From Dyadobacter alkalitolerans DSM 23607 (GTDB taxonomy: Bacteria; Bacteroidota; Bacteroidia; Cytophagales; Spirosomataceae), in NCBI RefSeq assembly GCF_000428845.1, contig NZ_AUAS01000007.1, positions 1-64,000 on the forward strand: DNA of 64,000 nt, written 5' to 3'. The notes under the pieces are model-generated. The model saw only the letters and a list, made by a program, of their open reading frames with translations. It had not been told where the DNA came from and ran no database searches. The position numbers and the translations under genes were made by a program. This document shows positions 34,701 to 43,073 of the stretch, piece by piece (positions within the stretch are counted from its first letter, which is position 1; every line of letters starts with the position of its first letter).

Positions 34701-34894
34701 TAGAAAAATGGCCATTGATCCGTGCCGTGAACATTTCTCTCGTTGGCCGGAATTTGCTGTATTTCGCAAGAGAAACCAAGAACATTGATCCGGAAGCTAC
34801 TTTCGGTGCTAACCTGAGATACGCGGGTATCGAAGGAACCAGTTTACCTGCAACGCGCAATTATGGTGTGAACGTAAACTTCAAGTTTAAATGA
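31790..34894 (+). CDS. SusC/RagA family TonB-linked outer membrane transporter (module 2)
   Basis: This 1034-residue transporter has a signal peptide (about 1-29, ending SVFAQ), the carboxypeptidase-regulatory-like domain (TGKVTDEKDGGLPGASVTV), VVVTALGISKESRKLGYSV, the plug (LMRGMPSMNSGGSPLIVING; LNPDDIESMTVLKGQAASAL) and a barrel ending NVNFKFK. It has the same architecture as the first SusC and closely similar plug motifs, but barrel sequences differ, so the cargo may differ. Its stop overlaps the possible first start of the SusD gene (ATGA at 34891-34894). Confidence 0.96.
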   Translation: MKEKLLKSCSGGFIPLVVLLLFASLSVFAQGRTVTGKVTDEKDGGLPGASVTVKGSTRGTNSDADGNFSISGVQDTDVLVFSSIGFLKQEISIGSKSVVDVKMTPDVANLEEVVVTALGISKESRKLGYSVTTIGGEVMTRARETNVANSLAGRVAGLNVKGTSGGPGGTAKILMRGMPSMNSGGSPLIVINGVPMDNTQRGSAGEWGGADGGDGIGNLNPDDIESMTVLKGQAASALFGARASNGVILVKTKAGKKGDFSVDYNLNYSMDEPRNMTDFQYEFGQGDAGMKPTTAVAAQQTARQAWGARLDGSQAIQFDGKNYAYSAQKDNIKNFYRMGSNFTNSVAVTKGGDNGSFRLSLANLDTKSIIENSGLGRKTINLTADQNITKRLSINVMANYIDEKIKGKPVLSDGPMNANNGIFLAPNIDQRILAPGFNPETGKEIVFSDDEYVTNPYFVVNQFVNDVKRKRLISAVAVKYQFADWIYAQGRVGYDNANDRIFKVTPWGTGFSQNGKGALDELSNAQRTEINVDGLLGVTKSFGEDFTVDAILGANLRKNQYEKVQIGGGPFVLPYLYSWNNVVNFNRNYEVQNSEVQSAYYSVDLGYKGILNLSTTGRYDSYSTLPSSARSIFTPSVTGSFIFTDLLNSSALSFGKVRASYARTSGEPATPYGTAIYYGVGNSFNGVPTGNFSDELPNLFLKPFTKSEVEVGLELKFFGSRLGLDVSYYDQKTKNEIMPATYSSATGYVRGVVGTGSVQNRGLEVMLTGSPVRTSKFEWNVSFNLTSVKNKILSTDQDNLDINLGSNRATLGNAVTAFVIGEAGPQIRAYDYKYHANGQIIVDASGLPVRDDKLTSFGSVLPTLYGGLNNDIRLGDFNFGVLVDYNYGNKILSATENYTYRNGLNKATLVGREGGVTTGVTESGAPNTVTATAKAYYTALANNVTGISVVDGDFIKLRQLTLGYNLPAKMVEKWPLIRAVNISLVGRNLLYFARETKNIDPEATFGANLRYAGIEGTSLPATRNYGVNVNFKFK

Positions 34895-34902
34895 AAATCG
34901 AC

Positions 34903-36507
34903 ATGAAAAAGAGTATTATAAGTATGATCATTCTGGCAGGGCTGCTTCCTTTGTCCTGTACAGACAGCTTTGACGAGCTGAACACCGACCCGACAAAAGC
35001 AACCGGCGAATCGTTTGATGCCAACTTGCTGCTGCCATCGGTCCAGTACAATTATGTAGATGCGACGGCAGGTTATAATGGCGGGATCCTGTTTCAGAGC
35101 ATGTGGGTGCAGGTTCTTGCATCAACAACTTCCGGCGCAGCCAACTATTATTCGAACGGTGATAAATACGGGATTTCGAGCAACACCAACTCCTACCTGT
35201 CAAGCACATGGAACAGGGGTTTCCGTGCAGCCAGTCTTGCATATGAAATGGAGCAGCTTTCGAAAGACAAACCTGCCCTCGTGAACTTGATGAACATTGC
35301 GATCATTATGCAGGTACAGAGCATTGCAACCATCTCCGACACTTACGGAGATGTGCCTTACACAGAAGCTTTGCAAGCAAAAACAGGCATCACATTGCCA
35401 GCATATGACACGCAGGAAGCGGTTTACAAATCATTGCTGACCAGACTGGAAACAGCTTTGGGGGCTTTGAATCCAGATGCGGCTATTCCAACCAACGATT
35501 CTTTCGAGGGTTATGAAGGAAGCATTGTTAAATGGAAAAAGTATGGTTACTCGCTGATGTTGAAACTGGCCATGCGTTTGACAAAGGCAGATCCTGCAAC
35601 AGCGAAAACTTATGCAGAGAAAGCAGCAGCCGGGGGCACGTTCGCAAGCGTTGCGGATGATGCCTATATCATTATGGACGAAGCTAATGGCTATAACAAT
35701 GGTAACGGAGCAGCATTGTCTACACCGGCTGACATTTACCAGGTAAGATGGAGCAAGACAATGATTGATTATCTGAAAGCTACAAATGATCCGCGCTTAG
35801 GCAGGATTGCAGAAGTTCCTGCGGCTGGATTGACGGCTAATCAGGCACTGACTTCCTCTGGCAGCAGCGCACCCGAAGTTCAGTTGGGCCTTCCAAATGG
35901 TTATGACCTGAATGGCGGCGCAACCGATATCTCAAAAAGCGCAGGTTATCCTGGCGGCACCGGAACAGGCGCAAACGTAACGCCAATCGGCCGTTATTCC
36001 CGTCCTACCTCCATTTACCGGACAAGAAGTGCACCGCTTTTCGTGCTTACTTATGCTGAAACAGAATTGTTGCTTGCAGAGGCTGTAACAAGAGGTTATG
36101 CAGTTGGCGGAACGGCAGCAGCGCATTATAAAAATGGCGTATCTGCCGGTATCCAGTCACTTGGCAAATATGGCGAAGGTGCTGTGATCACGCCTGCTGT
36201 GGCTGATGCTTACGCAACGGCTCACCCGCTTGTGCCTGCTAATGCTTTGAAGCAGATCAATGAGCAGATATGGGCTACCACCGGCATCTTGTTCAACTTC
36301 ACTGAATCATGGAACAACTGGAAGCGTTCCGGTTTCCCTGAATTAAAGCCAGTAAACTACGTGGGCAACTTCTCAGGAGGAGCAATTCCAAGAAGACAGC
36401 CTTACCCAACTACGGAGGCTGCTCAGAACGGAGCCAATTATAGCGAAGCCGTAGGCAGACTTTCCAGCGGAGACAACTGGGTTTCACGCATCTGGTGGGA
36501 TAAGTAA
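34903..36507 (+). CDS. SusD/RagB-like substrate-binding lipoprotein (module 2)
   Basis: This 534-residue lipoprotein has lipobox LPLSC (Cys19) followed by TDSFDELNTDPTKATG, again the SusD-like_2 signature, and ends SRIWWDK. The ATG at 34903 (MKKSIIS) gives a normal signal peptide; an ATG at 34891 overlaps the susC stop by 4 nt and would add four residues. Translational coupling to SusC is likely either way. A terminator hairpin lies at 36519-36553. Confidence 0.94.
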   Translation: MKKSIISMIILAGLLPLSCTDSFDELNTDPTKATGESFDANLLLPSVQYNYVDATAGYNGGILFQSMWVQVLASTTSGAANYYSNGDKYGISSNTNSYLSSTWNRGFRAASLAYEMEQLSKDKPALVNLMNIAIIMQVQSIATISDTYGDVPYTEALQAKTGITLPAYDTQEAVYKSLLTRLETALGALNPDAAIPTNDSFEGYEGSIVKWKKYGYSLMLKLAMRLTKADPATAKTYAEKAAAGGTFASVADDAYIIMDEANGYNNGNGAALSTPADIYQVRWSKTMIDYLKATNDPRLGRIAEVPAAGLTANQALTSSGSSAPEVQLGLPNGYDLNGGATDISKSAGYPGGTGTGANVTPIGRYSRPTSIYRTRSAPLFVLTYAETELLLAEAVTRGYAVGGTAAAHYKNGVSAGIQSLGKYGEGAVITPAVADAYATAHPLVPANALKQINEQIWATTGILFNFTESWNNWKRSGFPELKPVNYVGNFSGGAIPRRQPYPTTEAAQNGANYSEAVGRLSSGDNWVSRIWWDK

Positions 36508-36518
36508 TAAATAAAATT

Positions 36519-36553
36519 AAAGCGGTAAGAAATGTAAATTTTCTTACCGCTTT
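36519..36553 (+). terminator. hairpin terminator after SusCD module 2
   Basis: A perfect 14-bp stem (AAAGCGGTAAGAAA / TTTCTTACCGCTTT) with a 7-nt loop lies 12 bp after the susD stop. Only three T residues follow, so termination may be partial, which would let the VCBS gene be transcribed from the same promoter. Confidence 0.7.
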
Positions 36554-36649
36554 CAAAAAATTGATTGCACTAAGTTTTAACTTCAACCTTTCGTTGAAGT
36601 TTTTTATTTTACAACATATCTTCCTCTTTTCAAAAGTCATAATAGATTA

Positions 36650-39600
36650 ATGCATACAAAAAGGCTCCATCGTTACCTGATTTTTGCATTGTTTCTGACT
36701 CTTCATTTTGCTGCGGTCAGAGCGCAGCAGCCTTTATTCCAACTGCTCCCTGCGAAGCAAACCGGCATTAACTTCATCAACACCATTACCGAGGATGAAG
36801 GCCAGAATGTGATGTCGTACGAATATTTTTACAACGGCGGCGGCGTGGCAGTCGGCGACATTAATAACGATGGTTTCGAAGATCTTTTCTTTACCTCAAA
36901 CATGGGGTCTAACAAGCTTTACCTCAATCTGGGCGCGACGAAAGGGCAGGCTTTAAAGTTCAAGGACATTACCAATTCAGCAGGTAAAGGTTTGGAAGGA
37001 CGTAAAGACGGCTGGAAAACGGGGGTTACTATGGCCGATGTGAACGGCGACGGCCTGCTGGACATTTACATTTGCTACTCAGGTAAAGTGGCCGATGACA
37101 AACGAAAAAATCAGCTTTTCATCAATCAGGGAAATCTTCAATTTCTCGAACAGGCCGCTCAATATGGCCTGGATAATATCAGTTACAGCACACAAGCAGC
37201 ATTTTTTGACTACGACAACGACGGTGACCTGGATATGATGCTTTTGAACCATAGCGTCAAGAAAATTGACAATATGGAGCTTGCGAAGGCCAAGCAGGAA
37301 ACGGACATGCTCGCAGGGAATAAGTTATTTGAAAATCAGAAAAATCAATTCAAAGAAGTTACGCAAAAAGCTGGCATTCACCAGTATCCGCTCACATTCG
37401 GGCTGGGTATGGCCATTGCAGACGTGAACCAGGACGGCTGGCAGGATATTTACGTTACCAACGATTACAACGAGTCGGATTATTTATATATCAACAATCA
37501 GGACGGAACATTCTCGGATGTTACCCAGCAGTATTTCAGGCATTTAGCTCAATTCTCTATGGGAGTTGACATTGCTGATTTCAATAATGACGGCTTGCCT
37601 GATGTGATGTCGCTGGATATGCTTCCGGAAGACAACCAGCGACAGAAATTATTGCAGTTACAGGAAAATTACGAGGCATTTGAGCTCATGATGAACCAGA
37701 AGCTGCACAAGCAATATATGCGTAACATGTTGCAGCTCAACAACGGCGACGGCACATTCAGCGAAATCGCGCAGTTCTCGGGCGTTTCCAATACGGATTG
37801 GAGTTGGAGCCCGCTCCTGGCAGATTTTGATAATGATGGTTATAAAGACCTTTTCGTTTCCAACGGCTATCTAAGGGATTATACCAACAAGGATTTTCTC
37901 AAATACTGGGGCGATTACAAGGTAAGAAGGGCGGTAGACAAAGAGCCTTTTCTATTGATGGACCTGATCCGGGCGATGCCTTCGACCAAGCTGGCCAACT
38001 ATATTTTTAAAAATAACAAGGATCTGACATTCAGTAAAATGCAGGAGCCCTGGGGACTGGCGCAGCCTGCGGTTTCCAGCGGTGCGGTTTATGCGGATCT
38101 GGACAATGATGGGGACCTGGACCTTGTTGTAAACAACATTAATGATCCGGCCTTTGTATACCAGAATATGCAGCAGGAGCAAGCAGGTAACGCCTGGTTT
38201 CAAGTTAAGCTCAAAGACAACGCTGCCAACAAAAACGCGGTAGGAGCGAAAGTTTACATTTACACAAAAGGCACACAGCAATATCAGGAAGTAAATCCCA
38301 ACCGCGGTTATCTGTCGTGCACACCCACCCGGCTGCATTTTGGATTAGGGGAAACGACCACCATTGATTCCGTGAAAGTGATCTGGCCTGGCGGAGCTGT
38401 TGAGTTATTACCAAACGTAAAAGCGAACCAGTTACTGGTCATCGAGAAGTCGGGCAAAGCCAATGCGAAGCGATTAGCGGCTAAAACCAATGCGCCTGTG
38501 TTTCAAAAACAAAACGGCAGCATTGCGTATCAGCATGAAGGTTTCAACGAAAATGATTTCAAACGTCAGCCATTAATGTTGTCCATGTATTCCCAAACGG
38601 GCCCGGTTTTGGCGAAAGGGGATGTTAATAAGGATGGTTTGGAAGATGTTTTTGTGAGCGGCGATCAGAATAAGCAGGCGAAAATCTGGTTGCAGCAAAA
38701 AGACGGAACATTCAGCGAATTGCCTGGTTTTGCCGTTGGCGACGAAAACATTTCCGCAGCCACTTCCGCCATCTTCTTTGATGCGAACGGCGATGGTTTT
38801 GATGATCTGTATGTGGCTAAGGGCGGTTATTCCATGTTTGAGCCGAACACGATTTCCTTACAGGATGAAATGTATCTCAACGACGGGAAAGGCAAGCTTA
38901 ACCTGTCTGTTTTATCACTGCCCAACCTCAAATCCAGCAGCAAATCCTGCGTTCGTGCATTTGATTTTGATAAAGATGGCGATCAGGACCTTTTCGTCGG
39001 CGGCCGCATCATTCCGGGCCGCTATCCTGAAACCCCGGTTTCCTACTTGCTGATCAATGACGGAAAGGGCAATTACAAAGTCAAAGATTCGCCATTTTTC
39101 AAAATAGGCATGGTTACCGACGCGCAATGGGCGGATCTGGACGCGGACGGAAATGTTGAGCTCATTATTTGCGGCGAAATGATGGCGATAAAAGTCTTTT
39201 CTTTCAGCAATAATGATTTCACAGACAATACATTAAAGTTCTTCAAACGGGAGGAATCCGGGTTCTGGTCATCGCTTTTCATCGGCGATCTCGATCAGGA
39301 TGGTAAGCTGGACATTGTGGCTGGAAATATGGGCCTTAACACGCAGATCAAAGCATCCGAAAAGGAACCGGCAGAACTCTATTACGCGGATTTTGACAAA
39401 AACGGCTCTATTGATCCCTTTTTCAGTTTTTATGTTCAGGGTAAATCCTATCCCTTCGTAAGCCGCGACGAGCTGAATGATCAGATTTATCCTATGCGTA
39501 AGAAATTTCCTTACTATAAAGATTATGCAAATGCTTCCATCACCAATGTATTTTCGAATGAGGAACTTAGCAATGCAACCAAGCTGGAAGCAACGGAAAT

Positions 39601-39964
39601 GCGTTCCGTGTGCTTTTTGAATAGAAACGGAACATTTGAAAAACAACCCTTACCCGTACAGGCGCAGTTTGCACCTGTAACCATGATCGCATCCGGTGAC
39701 TATAACCAGGATGGAAAGGCAGACCTGCTTTTAATGGGGAACAAGACCGATAACCGGCTGAAAATAGGGAGTATGGATGCCAATTACGGCTGCCTGCTGG
39801 CAGGAGACGGCAAAGGTGGTTTCGCTTACATTCCGCAGCCGCTGTCAGGGTTATCTGTGACGGGCGACGTTAAATCCTGCATTCAAATTGACATTAATAA
39901 AGCGCCTTGTCTGGTTGTGGGTGCTTTCAATGAGTCATTACAATTTTACAAAAGAACAAAGTGA
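36650..39964 (+). CDS. FG-GAP/VCBS-repeat protein with UnbV/ASPIC domain (module 2)
   Basis: This 1104-residue exported protein is a paralogue of the one at 28239-31550, but it has a standard signal peptide (ending AAVRAQ, about residue 26) instead of a lipobox. Repeated D-x-[DN]-x-D-G motifs (DINNDGFEDLFF, DVNGDGLLDIYI, DYDNDGDLDMML, DVNQDGWQDIYV, DFDNDGYKDLFV, DLDNDGDLDLVV, DFDKDGDQDLFV, DLDQDGKLDIVA) span two propellers around an ASPIC/UnbV-like segment (NRGYLSCTPTRLHFGLG, about residue 555). The stop overlaps the GTG start of the haloperoxidase gene by 4 nt, which indicates translational coupling. Function is unknown. Confidence 0.88.
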   Translation: MHTKRLHRYLIFALFLTLHFAAVRAQQPLFQLLPAKQTGINFINTITEDEGQNVMSYEYFYNGGGVAVGDINNDGFEDLFFTSNMGSNKLYLNLGATKGQALKFKDITNSAGKGLEGRKDGWKTGVTMADVNGDGLLDIYICYSGKVADDKRKNQLFINQGNLQFLEQAAQYGLDNISYSTQAAFFDYDNDGDLDMMLLNHSVKKIDNMELAKAKQETDMLAGNKLFENQKNQFKEVTQKAGIHQYPLTFGLGMAIADVNQDGWQDIYVTNDYNESDYLYINNQDGTFSDVTQQYFRHLAQFSMGVDIADFNNDGLPDVMSLDMLPEDNQRQKLLQLQENYEAFELMMNQKLHKQYMRNMLQLNNGDGTFSEIAQFSGVSNTDWSWSPLLADFDNDGYKDLFVSNGYLRDYTNKDFLKYWGDYKVRRAVDKEPFLLMDLIRAMPSTKLANYIFKNNKDLTFSKMQEPWGLAQPAVSSGAVYADLDNDGDLDLVVNNINDPAFVYQNMQQEQAGNAWFQVKLKDNAANKNAVGAKVYIYTKGTQQYQEVNPNRGYLSCTPTRLHFGLGETTTIDSVKVIWPGGAVELLPNVKANQLLVIEKSGKANAKRLAAKTNAPVFQKQNGSIAYQHEGFNENDFKRQPLMLSMYSQTGPVLAKGDVNKDGLEDVFVSGDQNKQAKIWLQQKDGTFSELPGFAVGDENISAATSAIFFDANGDGFDDLYVAKGGYSMFEPNTISLQDEMYLNDGKGKLNLSVLSLPNLKSSSKSCVRAFDFDKDGDQDLFVGGRIIPGRYPETPVSYLLINDGKGNYKVKDSPFFKIGMVTDAQWADLDADGNVELIICGEMMAIKVFSFSNNDFTDNTLKFFKREESGFWSSLFIGDLDQDGKLDIVAGNMGLNTQIKASEKEPAELYYADFDKNGSIDPFFSFYVQGKSYPFVSRDELNDQIYPMRKKFPYYKDYANASITNVFSNEELSNATKLEATEMRSVCFLNRNGTFEKQPLPVQAQFAPVTMIASGDYNQDGKADLLLMGNKTDNRLKIGSMDANYGCLLAGDGKGGFAYIPQPLSGLSVTGDVKSCIQIDINKAPCLVVGAFNESLQFYKRTK

Positions 39965-41280
39965 TCCGGGTATTTTTCATATTGGCATTACTGGTGAGCC
40001 AGGCCGCGGTGGCACAAAAAACAAAAGCTGAGCTGCGGACACACTTGCAGCCTGCCGTTTTTTCGGTCACAATGGTGATGATCCATGATGTGGTAAACCC
40101 GCCTGCGGCGAGCCGTTTTTATACTTATTGCCTCATGGGCGCTTATGACATTGTAGCGCAGCACAACAAGCAGATCGTGCCGCCCACCAAATTCATCCCG
40201 GGCATTCAGCCTGCGAGCATTACTGCCGCACCCGGCTATAATTACCAGATCGCGGCGCTTTATTGCATTCTCGAAACAGGCAGGCTTATTCTCCCATCGG
40301 GTTATATGCTGGAAGAGGACCAGAAAAAGCTCATTATAGCATTGCTCCGCCAAGGACATGCGCAGAAAACCATCGATCAGGCAGTTGCCGTTGCCCAGGA
40401 AGTAGCCAGGCAAACCGTCGCCTACGCGAACACAGACGGTTATTTAAAATTAAGCACCAGACTGCGTTACCGTCCGAAAAAAGGCGAGGCATACTGGTAT
40501 CCGACGCCCCCGGGATACATGGAAGGCATCGAGCCGCACTGGAAAACCATCCGCCCGGTTATGATCGACTCGTGCAATCAGTTTTTGCCAAAGCCGCCGG
40601 TTGCGTTCAGCAGGGATAGCACCAGTGAATTTTACCGGCTTTCAAAAGAAGTGTATGACGTAGGCCGGAACATGACAGAAAAAGAGCGTTTTATTGCTTC
40701 CTATTGGGATTGTAACCCATTCGCAATCAACACCTCAGGTCATATGTCCATTGGTTTTAAAAAAATAAGCCCGGGCGGCCACTGGATGAACATTACGAGC
40801 ATTGCCACCACAAAAGCAGGTCTGGATCTGGATAAAGGCATTATGGTGCATGCATTGACGGCAGCAACGCTGCTGGATTCCTTCATCAGCTGCTGGGACG
40901 AAAAATACCGGAGCAGCCGCGTCCGTCCCGAAACCGTGATCACCCGCTACATTGACCAGAAGTGGCAACCGCTGCTGCAAACGCCGCCTTTTCCCGAATA
41001 TACAAGCGGCCACAGCGTGATTTCCACAGCCGTGGCGGAAACATTAACCTATCTTTTGGGTGATAATTTTTCTTTCAGGGACGATACAGAAGTGATTTTT
41101 GACCTGCCCACACGTGATTTCAGATCATTCAGGCAAGCTGCCGAGGAAGCGGCCATTTCCAGGTTGTACGGCGGCATACATTACCGCGATGCGATTGAAA
41201 ACGGCCAGAGCCAGGGCAAAGCAATTGGCGATTTTATTGTGGATAAATTAAAAGCAAACGGCATAAAACCCGCCATTTGA
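39961..41280 (+). CDS. vanadium-dependent haloperoxidase / PAP2-superfamily exported enzyme
   Basis: This 439-residue protein has a signal peptide (about 1-18) and the complete active-site motif set of the vanadate haloperoxidase/PAP2 phosphatase superfamily: K315-x6-R-P (KYRSSRVRP), YTSGHS with H351, and SRLYGGIHYRD with H407 and D411. These residues coordinate vanadate or phosphate. GTG at 39961 is the start; it overlaps the preceding stop (GTGA), and no nearby ATG fits the signal peptide. Family members either oxidise halides with peroxide or hydrolyse phosphoesters; the sequence alone does not separate these. It is coupled to the VCBS/UnbV gene. Confidence 0.88.
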   Translation: MIRVFFILALLVSQAAVAQKTKAELRTHLQPAVFSVTMVMIHDVVNPPAASRFYTYCLMGAYDIVAQHNKQIVPPTKFIPGIQPASITAAPGYNYQIAALYCILETGRLILPSGYMLEEDQKKLIIALLRQGHAQKTIDQAVAVAQEVARQTVAYANTDGYLKLSTRLRYRPKKGEAYWYPTPPGYMEGIEPHWKTIRPVMIDSCNQFLPKPPVAFSRDSTSEFYRLSKEVYDVGRNMTEKERFIASYWDCNPFAINTSGHMSIGFKKISPGGHWMNITSIATTKAGLDLDKGIMVHALTAATLLDSFISCWDEKYRSSRVRPETVITRYIDQKWQPLLQTPPFPEYTSGHSVISTAVAETLTYLLGDNFSFRDDTEVIFDLPTRDFRSFRQAAEEAAISRLYGGIHYRDAIENGQSQGKAIGDFIVDKLKANGIKPAI

Positions 41281-41323
41281 CAAATATCAGAATCCCAACC
41301 TCCCGACTTTCCTGCTAAATCAG

Positions 41324-41331
41324 TAGTTTTG
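41324..41331 (+). promoter_or_regulatory. -7 promoter box
   Basis: TAGTTTTG matches TAnnTTTG and ends 28 nt before the ATG at 41360. No -33 partner is clear. Confidence 0.35.
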
Positions 41332-41359
41332 GGGACTGTGTTTCAGGTCTACTCACGTA

Positions 41360-42031
41360 ATGAAGAACATAACAATCATTTTGCTGCTGCTCATTTGCCT
41401 ACCCTGTATGCCTCTCTGTGCGCAGGAAACGGTGAAAAATGAGGTAGAAACAGCGGACAGCAAATGGAAGTTTAGTGTCAATGGCGGTTATGGACAACGC
41501 GTTTTCCGATCCCGGCCCATTTTCGACAACGACCGGAAGCGTTATGTGAAAGATTTCAAATCCGGCATCTCCTATGGGGGTGAAGTGGCTTACTTTCCCT
41601 GGAAAAAAGTAGGTTTTGGTGTTAAATACAACCGTTACCAAAGCAAAGCCAGCCAAGGCAATGTCATGACAGAAGATGTTGCAATCCAGTTTCTGGGTGG
41701 TGAAGTCATTCACAAGGCGATCATGAAAAACCCCAAAAATGCCATCTTAACCTCGTTATTGCTTGGTTATCAGCCCTATCGCAACCATACCCAGGTTGGA
41801 GACAATGCATTTGCATTCAATGGCAAAACAATGGGCTGGGGCGTGAGCGTAGGGGTGGAGCATCGTTTCAGCCGGAAATTTGCGCTCAACTTGACCGGTT
41901 CTGCCATGATGGGCGCAGTGTTCCGCCTGCAACGCAAGACGGACATTAATACAGAAACACTTCATTTGTCAAAAGACGACAGCGTGGACCTTTCAAGGTG
42001 TTCTGTTTCGCTGGGATTCAGCTTTTTTTAA
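41360..42031 (+). CDS. putative outer-membrane beta-barrel protein
   Basis: This 223-residue protein has a signal peptide (about 1-21, ending PLCAQ) and a mature region of alternating amphipathic strands (WKFSVNGGYGQRVF, GFGVKYNRYQ, GWGVSVGVEHRF) ending in SLGFSFF, with the C-terminal Phe typical of outer-membrane barrels. No family is recognised. An 8- to 10-stranded small barrel is inferred. Confidence 0.7.
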   Translation: MKNITIILLLLICLPCMPLCAQETVKNEVETADSKWKFSVNGGYGQRVFRSRPIFDNDRKRYVKDFKSGISYGGEVAYFPWKKVGFGVKYNRYQSKASQGNVMTEDVAIQFLGGEVIHKAIMKNPKNAILTSLLLGYQPYRNHTQVGDNAFAFNGKTMGWGVSVGVEHRFSRKFALNLTGSAMMGAVFRLQRKTDINTETLHLSKDDSVDLSRCSVSLGFSFF

Positions 42032-42151
42032 AGTTGTATGAAAAAGTAAGGGAAAAATTGGATGAAACAGTCTTCATTAGAAAGACAGTAGTTTCTTCCG
42101 TATTTTACGTTATACCCTGACAGTCCCACTTTGATCCTAAAACTCTTTACC

Positions 42152-43027
42152 ATGAATGTACGTAAGCGTTGCTTCGTTCTCTGCGCTTTGTTGTTTGGCG
42201 TTTTGCTGCACATTAACACAACATTTGCCCAATCCACTACCAAAAACAAAAAGCCGGTTGTCGTGTTTGTAACGGGCGACCATGAGTACAGCGGCGAAGA
42301 AACACTGCCGATCATTGCCGCCGAACTGGAAAAGAACTATGGAATGAAAACCATTGTCCTGAAAGCCTATCCCGGGCCCAACAGTGAAAATGACATTCCT
42401 GGTCTGGAAGCGTTGAAGGATGCCGATCTTGCCGTTTTCTATCTTCGCTGGCGGCAGCTTCCCACAGAACAACTGGCGCACATTGATGCCTATCTCAAAT
42501 CAAAAAAGCCATTAATGGGCTTCCGAACAACCACCCATGCATTCAATTATCCCAAAGGAGATGAAAATGAAAAGTGGAATGCATTCGGGGAATTCGCGCT
42601 GAATTCGCCTCCGGGGTGGGGTGGCGCTGCCAAGCATACCCATTACGGCCATAATAGCAGCACAGATGTGACAACCATTCCGGATCAGGCCAAAAATCCC
42701 ATTTTAACAGGTGTTACAACGCCATTTCACGCAAGATCCTGGTTGTACAGGGTCCTTCCGGATTATCCTACCAAAGGTTCAACATTGCTTTTAATGGGCA
42801 AATCTGTTGATCCGGATAAGGAAGCAATTGAAAATCCGGTTGCCTGGACCGGGACTAATTCATTTGGCGCTAAGATCTTCATGACCACATTAGGCCATCC
42901 CGACGATTTTAAGATTGAATCGTTCCAAAAGCTGGTTGTTAACGCCATACATTGGGAATTAGGCATGAAAATCCCGAAATGGAAAGGCAAAATGGACATT
43001 AATGTGCAGTATAGAGAAGCGAAATAA
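42152..43027 (+). CDS. ThuA domain-containing secreted protein
   Basis: This 291-residue protein has a signal peptide (about 1-26, ending TTFAQ) and a ThuA-like glutamine-amidotransferase-fold domain: VVVFVTGDHEYSGEET, LAVFYLRWRQLP, MGFRTTTHAFNYPKG, KHTHYGHNSSTDV and VAWTGTNSFGAKIFMTTLGHPDDF. ThuA proteins are linked to trehalose and disaccharide (keto-sugar) use, but the biochemical role is unsettled. ATG at 42152 is preferred to 42131 because it starts the signal peptide. The next gene follows after 46 bp and is likely co-transcribed. Confidence 0.88.
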   Translation: MNVRKRCFVLCALLFGVLLHINTTFAQSTTKNKKPVVVFVTGDHEYSGEETLPIIAAELEKNYGMKTIVLKAYPGPNSENDIPGLEALKDADLAVFYLRWRQLPTEQLAHIDAYLKSKKPLMGFRTTTHAFNYPKGDENEKWNAFGEFALNSPPGWGGAAKHTHYGHNSSTDVTTIPDQAKNPILTGVTTPFHARSWLYRVLPDYPTKGSTLLLMGKSVDPDKEAIENPVAWTGTNSFGAKIFMTTLGHPDDFKIESFQKLVVNAIHWELGMKIPKWKGKMDINVQYREAK

Positions 43028-43073
43028 TTGAAATAATACATCCTAAATCCCCACTTAAAGCTTATCAACCGAA

